NCBI RefSeq assembly: GCF_000698595.1
Contig: NZ_JFHC01000019.1
Coordinates: 1 to 64,000 of the forward strand
Direction of reading: 5' to 3'
DNA: 64,000 bases
DNA from: Caballeronia glathei
GTDB lineage: Bacteria; Pseudomonadota; Gammaproteobacteria; Burkholderiales; Burkholderiaceae
Part shown: piece by piece, positions 63,228 to 64,000 of the stretch
How the letters are laid out: the number at the start of each line of letters is the position of its first letter
Position numbering within the stretch: position 1 is the first letter of the stretch
Made by a program: the position numbers and the translations under genes
The notes under the pieces: model-generated
What the model was told of the DNA's origin: nothing
What the model saw: the letters and a program-made list of their open reading frames with translations, nothing else
Database searches by the model: none

Positions 63228-64000
63228 ATGCGTTTTCCCAAGCTTCGCGCCGCCGCAGCACACGCCGCCGCCGCCCTGTGCCTTTTCACCGCCGCCGCGG
63301 CGCCTGCCTTCGCAGCACCGGTGAAGAACATCGTGCTGGTCCACGGCGCCTTTGTGGATGGAGGAGGGTGGCGCCCCGTCTATGACATTCTCACGAAGGA
63401 CGGCTACAAGGTCACGCTCGTGCAGGAGCCGCTGACGTCGTTCGGCGAAGACGTCACCGCCACGAAGCGGGTGCTGGCTACCCTCGACGGCCCGTGCGTT
63501 CTGGTGGGCCACAGCTATGGTGGCGCGATCATCACGGAAGCGGGCAACGACGATCACGTGAAGTCGCTCGTCTACATCGCCGCGCATGCACTCGACGTCG
63601 GCGAAACCGAAGCGAGCAATGGCAAGAAGTATCCGAACTCGACGAAGGCCGTCGTGAAGACGCCGGACAACTTCCTGTATCTGAATCCCGCCGACTATCC
63701 GTCCGACTTTGCCGCCGACCTGCCGCGCGCACAGGCGGAATTCGAGGCCCACGCGCAGATGCCGACCTCCGCGTCCGTGTTCACCGCGCAGATCCCCGAT
63801 CCGGCATGGAAGACCAAGCCGAGCTGGTATATGGTCGCGAAGGCGGACAAGATCATCAATCCGGACCTCGAGCGCATGTACGCGGCGCGCGCACACTCGC
63901 ATACGGTGGAAATTGACGGCGCGAGTCACTCGGTGTATGAATCACATCCGCAGGAAGTGGCCGCGCTGATCGAACAGGCGGCACAACAGTCGGGCCAATA
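63228..64000 (+). CDS. Secreted alpha/beta hydrolase, running off the window
   Basis: At least 257 residues from the ATG at 63228, with AAGGAG upstream. The window ends after two bases (TA) of the next codon, most likely the stop. A Sec signal peptide (ALCLFTAAAAPAFA, cleavage near 29-30) precedes the hydrolase core: IVLVHGAFVDGGGWRP (oxyanion region), Ser96 in GHSYGG, and a C-terminal histidine in EIDGASHSVYESHP. The family hydrolyses small esters or related substrates. It is similar in type to the cytosolic hydrolase at 56286, but exported. Confidence 0.8.
   Translation, partial: MRFPKLRAAAAHAAAALCLFTAAAAPAFAAPVKNIVLVHGAFVDGGGWRPVYDILTKDGYKVTLVQEPLTSFGEDVTATKRVLATLDGPCVLVGHSYGGAIITEAGNDDHVKSLVYIAAHALDVGETEASNGKKYPNSTKAVVKTPDNFLYLNPADYPSDFAADLPRAQAEFEAHAQMPTSASVFTAQIPDPAWKTKPSWYMVAKADKIINPDLERMYAARAHSHTVEIDGASHSVYESHPQEVAALIEQAAQQSGQ

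Overview
The window is GC-rich and gene-dense. It has many LysR/GntR/AraC-type regulators, MFS permeases and organic-acid catabolic modules. This composition, with an H-NS-type protein carrying the short C-terminal DNA-binding motif, a PaoABC aldehyde dehydrogenase and sugar-acid operons, suggests a beta-proteobacterium of the Burkholderiaceae (Paraburkholderia/Caballeronia/Burkholderia type). A secondary chromosome or megaplasmid is likely. No rRNA, tRNA, CRISPR array, complete insertion sequence, phage or replication origin was seen. Genus and replicon are inference from protein resemblance.

Layout. (1) 1-5480: an organosulfur locus, with the end of an ABC importer (ATPase, Tat/lipoprotein binding protein) facing a tightly coupled minus-strand operon of SsuD-like monooxygenase, class II aldolase-like protein, cysteine-dioxygenase-fold protein and four-domain rhodanese. 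(2) 5640-13318: two organic-acid modules, GntR/PurB-like lyase/dicarboxylate symporter with a striking nested palindromic operator, and LysR/MmgE-PrpD protein/MHS-family permease. (3) 13362-24708: assorted genes including two paralogous secreted serine proteases, a deaminase, an LprI-like protein, H-NS, a methyltransferase divergent from a GlxA-type regulator, an ECF sigma factor, a flavin oxidase and an AraC regulator. (4) 25278-29956: LysR divergent from citryl-CoA-lyase-like protein, class III CoA transferase and MFS permease. (5) 30169-36876: DUF3667 membrane protein, M3 oligopeptidase, amidohydrolase, and a Bcr/CflA drug exporter broken by one in-frame TGA, divergent from a LysR. (6) 37270-41076: paoABC.

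(7) 41182-54765 is the most coherent system: a sugar-acid (aldonate/aldarate/uronate) island with SMP-30 lactonase, UxaA/GarD-type dehydratase, two anion permeases, an enolase-superfamily dehydratase, a DHDPS-family lyase, a 2-hydroxyacid dehydrogenase, an IlvD/Edd dehydratase, a FadR-type GntR, a uronate-dehydrogenase-like enzyme and a LacI regulator. The two divergent promoter regions of this island carry nearly identical cre/LacI-type operators (15 of 16 positions), which suggests one LacI-controlled regulon of four transcription units.

(8) 54808-64000: VOC protein/LysR pair, two alpha/beta hydrolases, a secreted cupin, a PoxB-type pyruvate oxidase, a PAS histidine kinase, two small unknown proteins and a receiver-only response regulator. 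The last gene runs off the window.
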